A stretch of DNA of 64,000 nt. It comes from an uncultured Clostridia bacterium (lineage in GTDB: Bacteria; Bacillota_A; Clostridia; TANB77; CAG-508). The stretch spans positions 79,963 to 143,962 of the forward strand of contig CANQLP010000002.1 of the NCBI GenBank assembly GCA_947624725.1, in the 5' to 3' direction. Positions within the stretch are counted from its first letter, which is position 1. The number at the start of each line of letters is the position of its first letter. The translations under genes were made by a program, and so were the position numbers. Positions 1-9,824 of this stretch are shown piece after piece. The notes below the pieces were generated by a model. The model was given only the letters and a program-made list of their open reading frames with translations, made no database searches and was not told the origin of the DNA.

Positions 1-1
1 A

Positions 2-892
2 GGCTTATCTACAGATTTTACAGGTAAGTTATTCAATGAGATGTATAGTTGGCTTGGATTTACACAAGATAAATTAAATGATGTCGTTTTAACACCTTCG
101 TATATTGCAAGTCTATTAGTAAGACTTGCTCGTGTTAATAAAGATTCTTATGTATGGGATTTTGCAACAGGTTCAGCAGGACTTTTAGTTTCTGCGATGA
201 ATGAAATGATAGTTGATGCCATGTCAAGCATTAAATCTCCAGAAGAATTAAATCAAAAAATTATAAATATTAAAGCAAATCAATTATTGGGTATAGAAAT
301 TTTAACAAATATTTATATGTTAGCAATTTTGAATATGATATTAATGGGAGATGGAAGTTCTAATATTTTGAATGAAGATTCTCTTTATTTTGATGGAAAT
401 TATGGATTTGTTGATAAAAAGAGAAAATTTCCCGCTAATGCATTTGTTTTAAATCCCCCATATTCAGCTCCAGGAAATGGAATGATATTTGTCGAAAAAG
501 CTTTAAGAATGATGGAAAAAGGATATGGAGCAATTATCATCCAAGCATCAGCTGGCTCAGGAAAAGCAACTAAATATAATAAAGAGATTTTAAAGCATAG
601 CACACTCTTAGCTAGTATAAAAATGCCAACAGATTTATTTGTTGGTAAATCAAGTGTTCAAACTTATGTATATGTATTTAGAGTCGGAGAAGCACATAAG
701 AATGACGATATAGTTAAATTTATAGATTTTTCAAATGATGGTTATACTCGTACCAATAGAAAAAAAGCAAGTAATAACTTAAAAGATACAGATCATGCAA
801 AAGAACGCTATCAAGAGCTTATTGATTTAGTTAGATTTGGAAAATCAAAATTAAAGTATTTTACAGAAGATGAGTACTATGAGTGTAAATAA
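2..892 (+). CDS. hsdM: Type I restriction-modification DNA methylase subunit HsdM (5' end outside window)
   Basis: N6-adenine methylase subunit that, with HsdS, modifies the recognition site of a type I system. The frame is open from base 2, so the start lies upstream of the window. Visible motifs are the SAM-binding motif I (DFATGSAG, near base 160) and the catalytic motif IV NPPY (near base 455), followed by the N6_Mtase fold. The stop overlaps the start of the downstream hsdS by about 14 bases, as usual for hsdM-hsdS pairs. The methylase itself looks intact, in contrast to the broken genes that follow. Confidence 0.9.
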   Translation, partial: GLSTDFTGKLFNEMYSWLGFTQDKLNDVVLTPSYIASLLVRLARVNKDSYVWDFATGSAGLLVSAMNEMIVDAMSSIKSPEELNQKIINIKANQLLGIEILTNIYMLAILNMILMGDGSSNILNEDSLYFDGNYGFVDKKRKFPANAFVLNPPYSAPGNGMIFVEKALRMMEKGYGAIIIQASAGSGKATKYNKEILKHSTLLASIKMPTDLFVGKSSVQTYVYVFRVGEAHKNDDIVKFIDFSNDGYTRTNRKKASNNLKDTDHAKERYQELIDLVRFGKSKLKYFTEDEYYECK

Positions 893-2140
893 TGGTAACG
901 ATTGGAATCAGAGTGCACCTATAGACACTACACCTCAATTAGAAGATTTTAAAAAGACAGTAAGTGATTATTTGTCATACAAAGTAAGTACTTTATTAAG
1001 TGAGGATAATGAAAAGTTGGGAAAATAGATGCCCCCTCTTTAAAAAAATTAGAAGAAGAATTTATTAAAGACGGGGGCTTATACAAAGAATTTAAACTAT
1101 CAGACGATAGGCTTTTTGATGTTGTTGGAACAAGGTCATTAGATGAGGGAAAATTATCCTTTATAAATGAAGGTATTAATTTTGTAGGAAGAGTTAATGA
1201 GAATAATGGAATAAAAGGAAAAATATGTAGACAAAATTTTGAACCTAATGAACCGTATACAATTACTGCAACAGTAATTGGTAATTATAAATATGTAAAA
1301 TATCAACAAGAACCATATTATTGTTCGCAAAATATCAATAAATTAATTCCAAAATTTGAAATTAATTTAAAAATAGCACTTTATATTATACCTTTTATTC
1401 AAAAATTTATATCAATGTATGATGGTCAACAAGGTGGATATAAATTAGAAGAACTAAGAAATCATAAAATAAAATTACCTATTAACAAATATGGAAATAT
1501 TGATTTTAATTTTATGGAAGCTTATATAAGCGAACTCGAAGAGGAGCGTATAAGCGAACTTACTGCTTACCTAACGATAAGCGGACTAGATAATTATGAA
1601 TTATCTAGTGAGGAAATTAAAATCTTAAATAGTAAGACTAATTTAAAAGAATTTAAAATTGAAAATCTTTTTAAAGCAAAAACAGGAGATGTTGATTTGC
1701 AACAAAAAGATATAAATGGTAAAGGTGAATATTTTATAAATTCTGGTGCAGAAAATTTTGGAATTAAAGGAAAAACTGATAGAGTGGCTAGAATATTTGA
1801 AGCAAATACTATTACAGTAGATTTTTGGGGATTTTCAAATTATAGAGATTTCAAATATAAGATGGCAACACATAATCATGTATTTTCTTTATCAGGAAAT
1901 GTTATAAAAAATGAAAAAGTTGGCTTGTATCTATCAGCTTGTATGAGATATTTTACTAAAATATTTTCATATAATAATATGGGGACATGGAATAAAATAA
2001 AAAAGATGACGATATTATTACCAGTAAATGAGCAAGATGAAATTGATTATAATTATATCAAATAGTACATAACTGCTATTCAAAAATTATCTATAAAAAA
2101 TGTTATTTTATGGAGAGATAAAATAATTGAAAAAAAATAA
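879..2140 (+). pseudogene. hsdS: Type I restriction specificity subunit HsdS, interrupted
   Basis: DNA-recognition subunit with two target-recognition domains. The N-terminal part starts at ATG 879 inside the hsdM end. The frame breaks at 1023-1028: a run of four A (five would restore the frame) gives TAG at 1026, and the reading continues in the -1 frame through the first recognition domain (ending near DGQQGGYKLEEL) and a second domain (KEFKIENLFKAKTGD). A second lesion is an in-frame TAG at 2063-2065; without it the protein would run to TAA at 2138-2140 with a typical C-terminal helix. So there are two independent lesions. Neither involves CGG, so this is a different phenomenon from the +1 sites elsewhere. 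It may be decay, phase variation in the A tract, or an error in the A run. Confidence 0.8.
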
Positions 2141-2183
2141 AAAAATGCATATAAATATTATAGAAATAAAGAAGGAATAAAAT

Positions 2184-3107
2184 ATGGGAATAGGAAAATT
2201 AAAAGAAGTTGATATAAGAGAACTATGGCAACATGAGCAATATGATTTTTCTGAATGGTTATCTAAAAAAGAAAATATAGAAAATTTAAATGAAATTTTA
2301 GGATTAACTTTAGTTGATATTAGTAAAGAAACATATGTAGGAGCATACAGGTGTGATTTATTTGCGAAAGATGAAACTACAGGAATAAAAGTAATTATAG
2401 AAAATCAACTTGAAGTATCTAATCATGACCATTTAGGAAAAGTAATTACTTATGCTTCAGGGTTAGATGCAAAGGTTATTGTATGGATTGTAAAAGAAGC
2501 AAGAGAAGAACATAGGAGTGCTATTGAATGGTTAAATAATAATACTAATAGCAAAGTTAATTTCTTTCTAATAGAAATACATGCTTATAAAATTGGAGAA
2601 TCTGATCCTGCACCAATGTTTCAAGTTGTAGAACAACCAAATGATTTTATAAAAAATAATAAAACATCTAGCAAGGATGAAAGCATGAACAAATCTCAAT
2701 CTCAAAGATTTGAATTTTGGAACCAGTTTAATAATGTAATAATTGAAAGAGGAAAACCTTTTAATATAAGAAAAGCAACAACTGATCATTGGTATAGTGT
2801 AGCCATAGGAACAAGTGAAGCACATATAGATATTACATTAGTAAATAAGGATTCGGTAATTGGAGTAGAGTTATATATTTCAGATAATAAAGAATTGTAT
2901 GATAAATTATTTGAACTTAAAGATAAAATTGAAGAAGAATTAGGATTTAAATTAGAATGGAGAAGGCTAGATAATAGTAAAGCTTCAAGAATAATTTATT
3001 ATATAAAAGGATTAAATTTTGATAATCATAGTAATTATAATGAATTGATGAATAAAATTATAGACATTGCAGTTATATTAAGGGATACATTCAAGAAATA
3101 TATATAG
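2184..3107 (+). CDS. DUF4268-type nuclease-like protein
   Basis: 307-residue protein resembling DUF4268 proteins, which often sit beside restriction systems. The N-terminal half holds a PD-(D/E)XK-like core (YRCDLFAKDE then VIIENQLE, residues about 55-80, with D and E-x-Q in place of E-x-K). The C-terminal half resembles the DUF4268 domain (RFEFWNQFNN onward). It follows hsdS by about 40 bases and is likely part of the same defence island. Family assignment is from recognition only; a catalytic role is not shown, and the Q in the ExK position may mean a variant or inactive site. Confidence 0.7.
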   Translation: MGIGKLKEVDIRELWQHEQYDFSEWLSKKENIENLNEILGLTLVDISKETYVGAYRCDLFAKDETTGIKVIIENQLEVSNHDHLGKVITYASGLDAKVIVWIVKEAREEHRSAIEWLNNNTNSKVNFFLIEIHAYKIGESDPAPMFQVVEQPNDFIKNNKTSSKDESMNKSQSQRFEFWNQFNNVIIERGKPFNIRKATTDHWYSVAIGTSEAHIDITLVNKDSVIGVELYISDNKELYDKLFELKDKIEEELGFKLEWRRLDNSKASRIIYYIKGLNFDNHSNYNELMNKIIDIAVILRDTFKKYI

Positions 3108-3119
3108 AGGATTGATTAT

Positions 3120-3305
3120 ATGAAACTTAAATGTTTAATTTGTGGAGATATAATTGAATCAAAAAATGTACATGATTTAGTATCTTGTAAATGCGAGTCA
3201 TGTTATATAGATGGAGGAAGCAATTATATACATATAGGTGCAAAAGATTTTAGTAAAATAATTAAAATCTTAGATGATGGAACAGAAGTTAAATGTAATG
3301 AGTAA
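3120..3305 (+). CDS. Small zinc-ribbon-like protein
   Basis: 61-residue protein with CLICGD near the N terminus and CKCESC near residue 30, a pair of CxxC-like motifs that suggests a small metal-binding knuckle. The start is 13 bases after the DUF4268 gene and preceded by AGAGGA, so the two are probably co-transcribed. Followed directly by a strong hairpin terminator. No function can be assigned. Confidence 0.65.
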   Translation: MKLKCLICGDIIESKNVHDLVSCKCESCYIDGGSNYIHIGAKDFSKIIKILDDGTEVKCNE

Positions 3306-3321
3306 TTGAATAACAAAAGAC

Positions 3322-3368
3322 AAGCAAAATAATATGTAATTAATTATACAAAATTATTTTGCTTTTTT
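3322..3368 (+). terminator. Rho-independent terminator after the restriction genes
   Basis: Inverted repeat AAGCAAAATAAT / ATTATTTTGCTT followed by a T run, ending the hsdM to zinc-ribbon transcript. Confidence 0.75.
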
Positions 3369-3454
3369 GATAATAAATTACAAATTTCTACATATATTTA
3401 TTTAATATATAAAAGCATAAATAAAATAATTAAAGAAAGGCAAATAATGTAAAA

Positions 3455-5772
3455 ATGAAAATAGTAAAGATAAATACTTTAAAAAATGTTGGAATATTAG
3501 ATGAAGATACTTATAAAAATGAATTTCAACTTTACAAAACAGAAAATAAAAATGGACAAATTAATACTAAATATATGAGTAAAATTTTAATAAGGGGAGA
3601 TAATGGAACAGGAAAAAGTACATTATCTAATATTTTTAGAAGTGTTGAGGAAAAAACAAAGACAGAAGAAATAATTAACAAGATAAAAGATATTAATATC
3701 AATGAAGAAGTACAAATTGAAATTGAACTAGATAATGGAAATATATTAAAATATGATAATATACAAAAGAAATGGCTTAATGATGAAGAAATATGTATAA
3801 AAGTATTTAATGAGGATTATATAAACGAAAATTTAAATTTAGAAGAATTTAGTCAAAATAAAATCGATGGAAAGTATGAAGCGAAAGAAGTAGAAATTTC
3901 AATAGAAAAAAAAGAATATGAAGAAAGTAAAAAAAGAAAAGAAGAAATTATAGAAGAGGGAAGAAAAATCAGTAAAGAGATTTTAGATAAAATAAATAAA
4001 TCTAATAGTGAAATAAAAAAAGATTTTGATCAATATTGTGCAATAGATACTAAAATAGAACAATATAATGAATTAGATAATGAGGAAATATATTTAAAAG
4101 CAAAAAGTGATATTGAGAATTATATGAATAATTTTAACAAATTAAAAACTTCAGAGACTTTTACCCCATTAAAAACTAATAATGTTTGTAATAATATAAA
4201 TATAGATGAATTATATTCATTTCTGGAGTATACAGAAGATAGTAGCAAGATTAACTTTATAGATCAATTCTTAGAGATGGATATAGAGAGAAAGGAATGG
4301 ATGGATAAAGGAACTCAATATATTAAAGATAAAAAATGTCCATTTTGTAAAAATGATATATCAAAAAATGATTTTATTAATGAATATATCAAGTATCGAA
4401 ATAGTAATAACAAAAAAGTTGAAGAAAACCTAGTAAAATATAAAAAAGAATTAGAAAATTATAGAGATAATGTACAAAAAGATATAAAAATTTTATTATC
4501 AAAAAATAATGAATATAAAGGTATAGTAGATATTAAAGAAGACATTTCTGAAAATACATGGAGTACATATACAAATTCTATTGAAAATATAATAAATGTA
4601 ATAGATGAAAAATTAAAAGATGTTTCTAAAATTATAAGTAATGAAATGATGAGTTCATTGCCAGAAAACTTAAATATAATTCAAACAGTTATTGATAAAA
4701 GTGGTAAAATTGATAAAGAGACAGAAAATATAAATAAAGTAATGTTAAATTCAAAAAAGGAATTATCTAGTATAAGATTAAAAGTAAAAGATTTAAAGAA
4801 AAATATTTTGGAATATGAAATGAGAGAAAATCTAAATAAGAGAAAAAAATTATTAAAGGAATTGGAGGTAGAGGAAAAAAACAATAAAGAGAAGAAAATA
4901 AAATATGAAAAAAAGCTAGAAGATGCAGATATAACCATAAAAGAAATGAATATCTGGTTAGAATTTTTTGGAATGAGCATGTATAAAGTAAATAAAGATT
5001 TTAACCTGATTTATAAAGATAATAACATCAATAATAGAACATTTATATTAAGTACAGGAGAAGTTTCAGCATTAGCATTTTCATATTATTTAGCAACATT
5101 AGTTGTAGGATTAACAGAAGAAGAAAAAAGAAGTTAATAATCATTATAGATGATCCTGTTAATTCATTAGACTATAATAAAATATACTCATTTGCAACAG
5201 CAATTAAAATAATTCAAAATAAAGTGGACCAAAGTAGTAATCCTCAACTATTAATTTTTACACATAATATGTTGTTTTTTAACATATTGGTACAAACAAA
5301 TTGGATGAAAAATAGCAATAATGCTATGGTTTTTGAATTATATAAAGAAAGAGATATTTCAAAAATCAGGAAAACAAAAAATTATAAAGATAGTATATTT
5401 ATAACTCAATTAGCAGATGTAATAAAATGTGCAAATGATGAGACTAATAGTATTACAATTGAAAAATCATATATATATAATGATATAAGATCAGTAATAG
5501 AAAATTTATGTTATTTATTAAATCCCAAATATGTAGATAATGATGATAAATATAATGTAATAAAAGAGTTCTTTAATATAAAAGAAGAAGACTTTATGAA
5601 ATTGGATTATATTGTTAATAATAATAGTCACAATGAGCCAATGCTAAATATAGAGAAATGGTTTGATCCTAAAATTCTACAGCAATCTTGTATAATTATT
5701 TCAAATATGATAAGAGAAAGATTTAGTCAACTATATGATTATTGTTTGAAATTTAATAAAGAAGAAATTTAA
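3455..5772 (+). pseudogene. PrrC/RloC-like AAA_13 ATPase (putative anticodon nuclease), frameshifted
   Basis: Large SMC/Rad50-like ATPase. Walker A GDNGTGKST lies near residue 49, coiled coil follows, and a zinc-hook-like CPFCKND lies near residue 295. The first frame stops at TAA 5135 just after the ABC signature region (STGEVSALAFSYYL). The -1 frame at once gives the Walker B segment IIIIDDPVNSLD and a D-loop/H-loop region (FTHNM) and runs to 5772. One missing A in the A6 run at about 5127-5132 explains the break. The C-terminal part contains R-x3-E (RSVIE) and a later His (NNNSHNE), the order of residues in the PrrC anticodon-nuclease site. Together with the neighbouring type I system this resembles a prr-type locus, which cleaves tRNA when restriction fails. 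The nuclease idea is inference. Confidence 0.7.
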
Positions 5773-5782
5773 ATATGCAATT

Positions 5783-5832
5783 AAAGTGTGAAAGATGAGA
5801 AGTAAATCTTAAATTTCACACTTTGTTTTTTT
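5783..5832 (+). terminator. Terminator after the AAA_13 gene
   Basis: Perfect 11-base inverted repeat AAAGTGTGAAA / TTTCACACTTT followed by a T tract. Confidence 0.8.
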
Positions 5833-5886
5833 ATATTTTTGAAAAATTAATAAAGGCATATGTTTTTTTAAATTTTCACAGACAAG

Positions 5887-6183
5887 CTAATTAATTATTA
5901 CTCCACCAATCAACTGTACTCCATCAACAAAACCATTTCTATAATACTTCTTATTCCAATAAATAAGATAATCCATAAAATTTTTATCAAGCACATCTAA
6001 TTGTTTCTGAACAAATTTTTTATTTTGATTAGGAACATTTTTCAATATCTTTTCAGATATTTCATCAAAACATATACAATATTTTTTATCCTGAGGGGAC
6101 AATTCACAAAAAGCCGTTTCCTCTCTAAATTCTAACCATTCCTTAAAAATATCATTATCGTTTACTTCTCTAAAATTTATCAT
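5887..6183 (-). CDS. Hypothetical protein, 98 residues
   Basis: Leftward small gene with a good ribosome site (GGAGG before ATG 6183). The predicted protein is soluble and acidic, with the motif CICFDEISEKILKNVP and an aromatic-rich stretch MDYLIYWNKKYYRNGF near the C terminus. It is oriented opposite to its neighbours and separated from them by terminators. I do not recognise the family with confidence. Confidence 0.6.
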   Translation of the reverse strand: MINFREVNDNDIFKEWLEFREETAFCELSPQDKKYCICFDEISEKILKNVPNQNKKFVQKQLDVLDKNFMDYLIYWNKKYYRNGFVDGVQLIGGVIIN

Positions 6184-6545
6184 AATAAAACCTCCAATTA
6201 TAAAAATTTTCTTAAAAATTTATAATTTGCAAATGCTATTTTGAAACTATTGTGTAACAATCCTTTTCAGACTTTGGGGACACAATGGGGACAAAAGTAC
6301 CCAAAAATGACCTAAAAACGCACAAAAGTTCTTTAAATAAAAATAGCCAAAAACGCTGATATTTAGATAAAAACTTAACTTTTCATTAAATCACAAAAAA
6401 CGATGCGTAAATTCTCATACCCAAAATGCACAACAACCTTCCTGAATAAATATCTAATTAAAAATATATTTACAATTATTTTTATTTTTGTTATACTTCT
6501 AATTAATTAGATATTAAGTTTAATAAAAGAGAAAGGAGAAATTGT
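6184..6545. other. Gene-poor stretch between two small genes
   Basis: About 360 bases with no convincing reading frame. The left edge carries the ribosome site of the leftward gene. Around 6277-6300 is a G-rich phrase (ggggacacaatggggac) reminiscent of integrase gene ends, but no integrase frame is present. The right edge (about 6465-6545) is AT-rich with a TATACT-like -10 and AAAGGAG ribosome site for the next gene. Confidence 0.4.
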
Positions 6546-7115
6546 ATGAAAGAAAATACAGTAAAAATAATAATTGCAATAGTAGTCGTAGCTTTAATTA
6601 TTGGAATATGTTTTTTTGCACCAAAAATCATTTCAAATAATGATGCAGAAACTTCACAAAATACTGATGCAAACAACGGATATGTCCATAAAGAAACAAT
6701 GGAGATTTTATTTAGAGACTTTAATCTTCAAATAGAAGAAAATTCTGGACTTGGCACTATATTTAATGAGGAGTTTACAGTTAAAGAAGGTAAATATTGG
6801 TACAAAATAACAGATGGTATTTATTTAATAGTTAATCCAATTGAAAACCACAATAGCAATCAAGATATTGTATCTTCTATGAGTATCTATTGTGAAAAAG
6901 ATTATAAAGATGATCCACAAGTACCTGCTTATGCAAGATTATTAATTGTAGCTAATAATAAAGAAATTAAATCTGAAGAAGCACAGACTTTAATGGACGA
7001 AGCTGTAAAATTAGCAAGTCAGAATTTAGCAAGCAATAATGGCAAAGGTATTTCAGTCAAATATTTAGAAAAAGATGGAAAGCTCGAATATCAAGTTATA
7101 AGACTTTATAAATAA
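6546..7115 (+). CDS. Membrane-anchored exported protein
   Basis: 189 residues. The N terminus is one strongly hydrophobic helix (residues about 8-28, IIIAIVVVALIIGICFFAP) after a short positively charged start, so it is an uncleaved signal anchor or signal peptide with the rest outside the cell. The ectodomain has no Cys pairs or known motif. Preceded by AAAGGAGAAATTGT ribosome site. Function unknown. Confidence 0.65.
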   Translation: MKENTVKIIIAIVVVALIIGICFFAPKIISNNDAETSQNTDANNGYVHKETMEILFRDFNLQIEENSGLGTIFNEEFTVKEGKYWYKITDGIYLIVNPIENHNSNQDIVSSMSIYCEKDYKDDPQVPAYARLLIVANNKEIKSEEAQTLMDEAVKLASQNLASNNGKGISVKYLEKDGKLEYQVIRLYK

Positions 7116-7321
7116 TATTTCATTGCATAAATAAAGGGCAAGTGAAATAATATGATTTATTTTATAAAACATGTAGAGGAATTATTATAGTGTAAATAAT
7201 ATGTATGTTTAACTCTTATTGATTTATTAATCAAGTATAAATGAAAAAATACTTCATAAAGGTAGATAAATTATTAAAAATGTGATAAGATTATAAAAAA
7301 TAATATAAAGAGGTAAAAAGA

Positions 7322-8224
7322 ATGTCAGAAAAAGCAAAACCATTTGTAAAATGGGCGGGAGGTAAAGGAAGTTTAATATCACAATTAAGCAATTTCTACC
7401 CATATGAATTAAAAAATGGAATAATAGAAAGATATATAGAACCATTTGTTGGTGGAGGAGCAGTATTAATAGATATATTACAAAATTACGATGTAAGACA
7501 AGCATATGCATTTGATATAAATATTGATCTAATAAATTCATACAATGTCATAAAAAACAATGTAGAAGAAATTATAACAAATCTAAAAGAAATGGAAACA
7601 GAATATTTGCAATTAGAACAAGAAGAAAGAAAGAATTACTTCTATAATAAAAGAAATGAATATAATGATTATACATTACAAGAAAATGAACAAAATGTCA
7701 AAAAAGCATCACAGTTCATATATTTAAATAGGACATGTTTTAATGGATTATATAGAGTAAATAAAGATGGAAAATTTAATGTTCCAGTTGGAAGTTATAA
7801 GAATCCTACAATATGTGATGAAGAAAACTTAAGAAACTTATCAGAATTAATACAAAATGTACAATTTCAATATGGAGATTATAGAAAAAGTATGGAATAT
7901 GTAACAGAAAATACATTTGTATATTTCGATCCACCATATAGGCCATTAAATATAACATCAGGATTTACATCTTACACAAAAGAAGATTTTAATGATGACA
8001 ATCAGAGAGAATTAGCAATGTTTTATAGAGAATTAAATGAAAAAAATGCAAAATTAATGTTAAGTAATTCAAACCCAAAGAACATAAATGAAGAAGATCA
8101 TTTTTTTGATACTATATATCAAGGATTCAATATTGATGAAATATATGCAAGTAGAATGATTAATGCCAATTCAAACGGAAGAGGAAAAATATCAGAAATA
8201 TTAGTAACAAATTACAATACATAA
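7322..8224 (+). CDS. dam: DNA adenine methylase, D12/Dam class
   Basis: 300-residue N6-adenine methyltransferase. SAM-binding motif PFVKWAGGKGSL is at residues about 7-18, the DPFVGGGAVL-like segment (EPFVGGGAVL) near residue 41, the D12 signature FNGLYRVNKDGKFNVP near residue 140, and catalytic DPPY near residue 203. First gene of a three-gene restriction system with the next two genes. The set resembles the DpnII organisation (Dam-type methylase, second methylase, endonuclease), so GATC or a related site is a fair guess but not shown. Confidence 0.9.
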   Translation: MSEKAKPFVKWAGGKGSLISQLSNFYPYELKNGIIERYIEPFVGGGAVLIDILQNYDVRQAYAFDINIDLINSYNVIKNNVEEIITNLKEMETEYLQLEQEERKNYFYNKRNEYNDYTLQENEQNVKKASQFIYLNRTCFNGLYRVNKDGKFNVPVGSYKNPTICDEENLRNLSELIQNVQFQYGDYRKSMEYVTENTFVYFDPPYRPLNITSGFTSYTKEDFNDDNQRELAMFYRELNEKNAKLMLSNSNPKNINEEDHFFDTIYQGFNIDEIYASRMINANSNGRGKISEILVTNYNT

Positions 8225-8236
8225 TGGAGTGTGATA

Positions 8237-9016
8237 ATGTATACAGGAAAATATTATTATGATAAGGACCATTTCAAATTAATCAAAGGTGATACATTTA
8301 GAGTATTGAAAAGGTTTGAAGATAAAACAGCAGATATAATATTTGCAGATCCACCATATTTTCTATCAAATGATGGAATAACCTGTAGTGGTGGGAAAAT
8401 GGTAAAAGTAAATAAAGGGAAATGGGATGAGTGTGATTCATTAAAGTACAAACACAAATTTAATAAAAAGTGGATAAAAGAGTGTTACAGAATATTAAAA
8501 GACAATGGAACAATATGGATTAGTGGAACTTTGCATAACATTTATTCAATAGGTATGGCACTTGAAGAAGAAGGATTTAAAATAATAAATAATATAACAT
8601 GGCAGAAATCAAATCCACCACCAAACCTAGCTTGTAAAACATTCACACATTCAACTGAAACAATATTATGGGCAAGAAAAGATTTAAAGAATTGTAAGTA
8701 TAAATTTAATTATGAGATAATGAAAGAAATAAACAAAGGAAAGCAAATGAGAGATGTATGGACTACAAGTTTAACAAAACCATCAGAAAAAAAGTGCGGT
8801 AAACATCCAACACAAAAACCATTAGAAATATTAGAAAAAATAATAATATCCTCTACAGATGAAAATGATATAATTTTAGATCCATTTAGCGGAAGCGGAA
8901 CAACAGGAATTGCAGCATATAAGTTAGGAAGGAATTATATTGGAATTGAAAGAGAAAAACAATATTTAGATTTATCAATAAAAAGATATGAAGTAATAAA
9001 GGAGGCAATGAAATGA
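8237..9016 (+). CDS. Second DNA methyltransferase (N6_N4_Mtase class)
   Basis: Methyltransferase of the DpnA/beta class. The catalytic motif ADPPYFLSNDG comes first (near residue 35) and the SAM motif DPFSGSGTTGIAA comes last (near residue 220), the permuted order typical of this class. I chose ATG 8237 because it sits 8 bases after GGAG; an upstream GTG at 8231 is in the same frame. Overlaps the endonuclease gene by ATGA, so the two are translationally coupled. In DpnII-like systems the second methylase protects single-stranded DNA; whether that holds here is inference. Confidence 0.88.
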   Translation: MYTGKYYYDKDHFKLIKGDTFRVLKRFEDKTADIIFADPPYFLSNDGITCSGGKMVKVNKGKWDECDSLKYKHKFNKKWIKECYRILKDNGTIWISGTLHNIYSIGMALEEEGFKIINNITWQKSNPPPNLACKTFTHSTETILWARKDLKNCKYKFNYEIMKEINKGKQMRDVWTTSLTKPSEKKCGKHPTQKPLEILEKIIISSTDENDIILDPFSGSGTTGIAAYKLGRNYIGIEREKQYLDLSIKRYEVIKEAMK

Positions 9017-9540
9017 TTAAAGATGGAGTAGGAGGAGCTAATACATTAACAGGCTTAGCATTTGAAGGTAAAACAGATTTAGCTACTTTCTTAAATAAAC
9101 AAAAAGGATATAAAGTAGATAAGGACAAAGTATATTATAAAGATGAACTAGTGGCTAGAGTATTTAAGAAACACCAATTTTATAGTTTCTTGGAAGAATA
9201 TAATATAAACTGGAAGGAAATAATATCAAAACAATTATTACCAGATGATTGCATTTATGTTATAGTTGATAATACTCTTTTTATCATAGAATGTAAATTT
9301 CAACAAGTTGCAGGTTCAGTAGATGAAAAATTGCAGACATGCGATTTTAAAAAGAAACAGTATCAAAAATTGTTATCAAGAGTAAATATAGAAGTAGAGT
9401 ATGTCTATCTTTTAAGTGAGTGGTTTAGGAAACCACAATACAAAGATGTATTAGACTATATAATAAGTGTAAGATGTCAATATTACTTTGAATACATACC
9501 ATTGAAAAAATTGGGATTACCAGTTCCAGAAGAAAATTAA
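9013..9540 (+). CDS. Small PD-(D/E)XK endonuclease of the type II system
   Basis: 175 residues. The nuclease core is visible as PDDCIYVIVDNTLFIIECK near residues 76-95, that is D-x(n)-E-x-K, followed by Q and a basic helix. It starts inside the stop region of the second methylase (ATGA overlap). Context (two methylases directly upstream, coupled translation) makes it the restriction enzyme of the set. It is shorter than DpnII or MboI (about 280 residues), so its site specificity cannot be inferred. Confidence 0.78.
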   Translation: MIKDGVGGANTLTGLAFEGKTDLATFLNKQKGYKVDKDKVYYKDELVARVFKKHQFYSFLEEYNINWKEIISKQLLPDDCIYVIVDNTLFIIECKFQQVAGSVDEKLQTCDFKKKQYQKLLSRVNIEVEYVYLLSEWFRKPQYKDVLDYIISVRCQYYFEYIPLKKLGLPVPEEN

Positions 9541-9607
9541 TAATCAAAGAGAAAGATTGTGGGGGCAACTTTTATTAGTTGTCCTTTTATGTTTTCTAGA
9601 AGGAGGA

Positions 9608-9772
9608 ATGAATTTGAAACATAAACCAGAACAATTTGAGCTAGAAGAGACAACGATATTAAGGCTTACACGCTCATGCCCAGAAGACGAACCAAAATAT
9701 CCTAGCATAAAAAATCCTACACAAATCCACAAAGTTTGCAAAATGCGAGAAAATGTGCTATTATTAACATAA
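9608..9772 (+). CDS. Small hypothetical protein, 54 residues
   Basis: ATG 9608 follows a strong AGAAGGAGGA ribosome site; a longer version from ATG 9557 lacks one. The product is polar with a Cys-Pro motif (RSCPEDEPKYPS). It lies just upstream of the FGE-like gene and shares its less AT-rich codon use, so they may have arrived together. No function can be assigned. Confidence 0.45.
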   Translation: MNLKHKPEQFELEETTILRLTRSCPEDEPKYPSIKNPTQIHKVCKMRENVLLLT

Positions 9773-9824
9773 TAGCAAGAAGCTATGTAGAAACCGAAAA
9801 AATATAACAAGGAGAAAAAAGCTT

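Noticed and set aside
5100..5150. Programmed -1 frameshift in the AAA_13 gene
   Set aside because: The A run does not form the A-AAA-AAG heptamer in the zero frame, and the neighbouring hsdS has similar A-run loss plus a stop, so decay or phase change is simpler.
6240..6310. Integrase gene end or attachment site
   Set aside because: A suggestive G-rich phrase only; no reading frame and no repeated flank.
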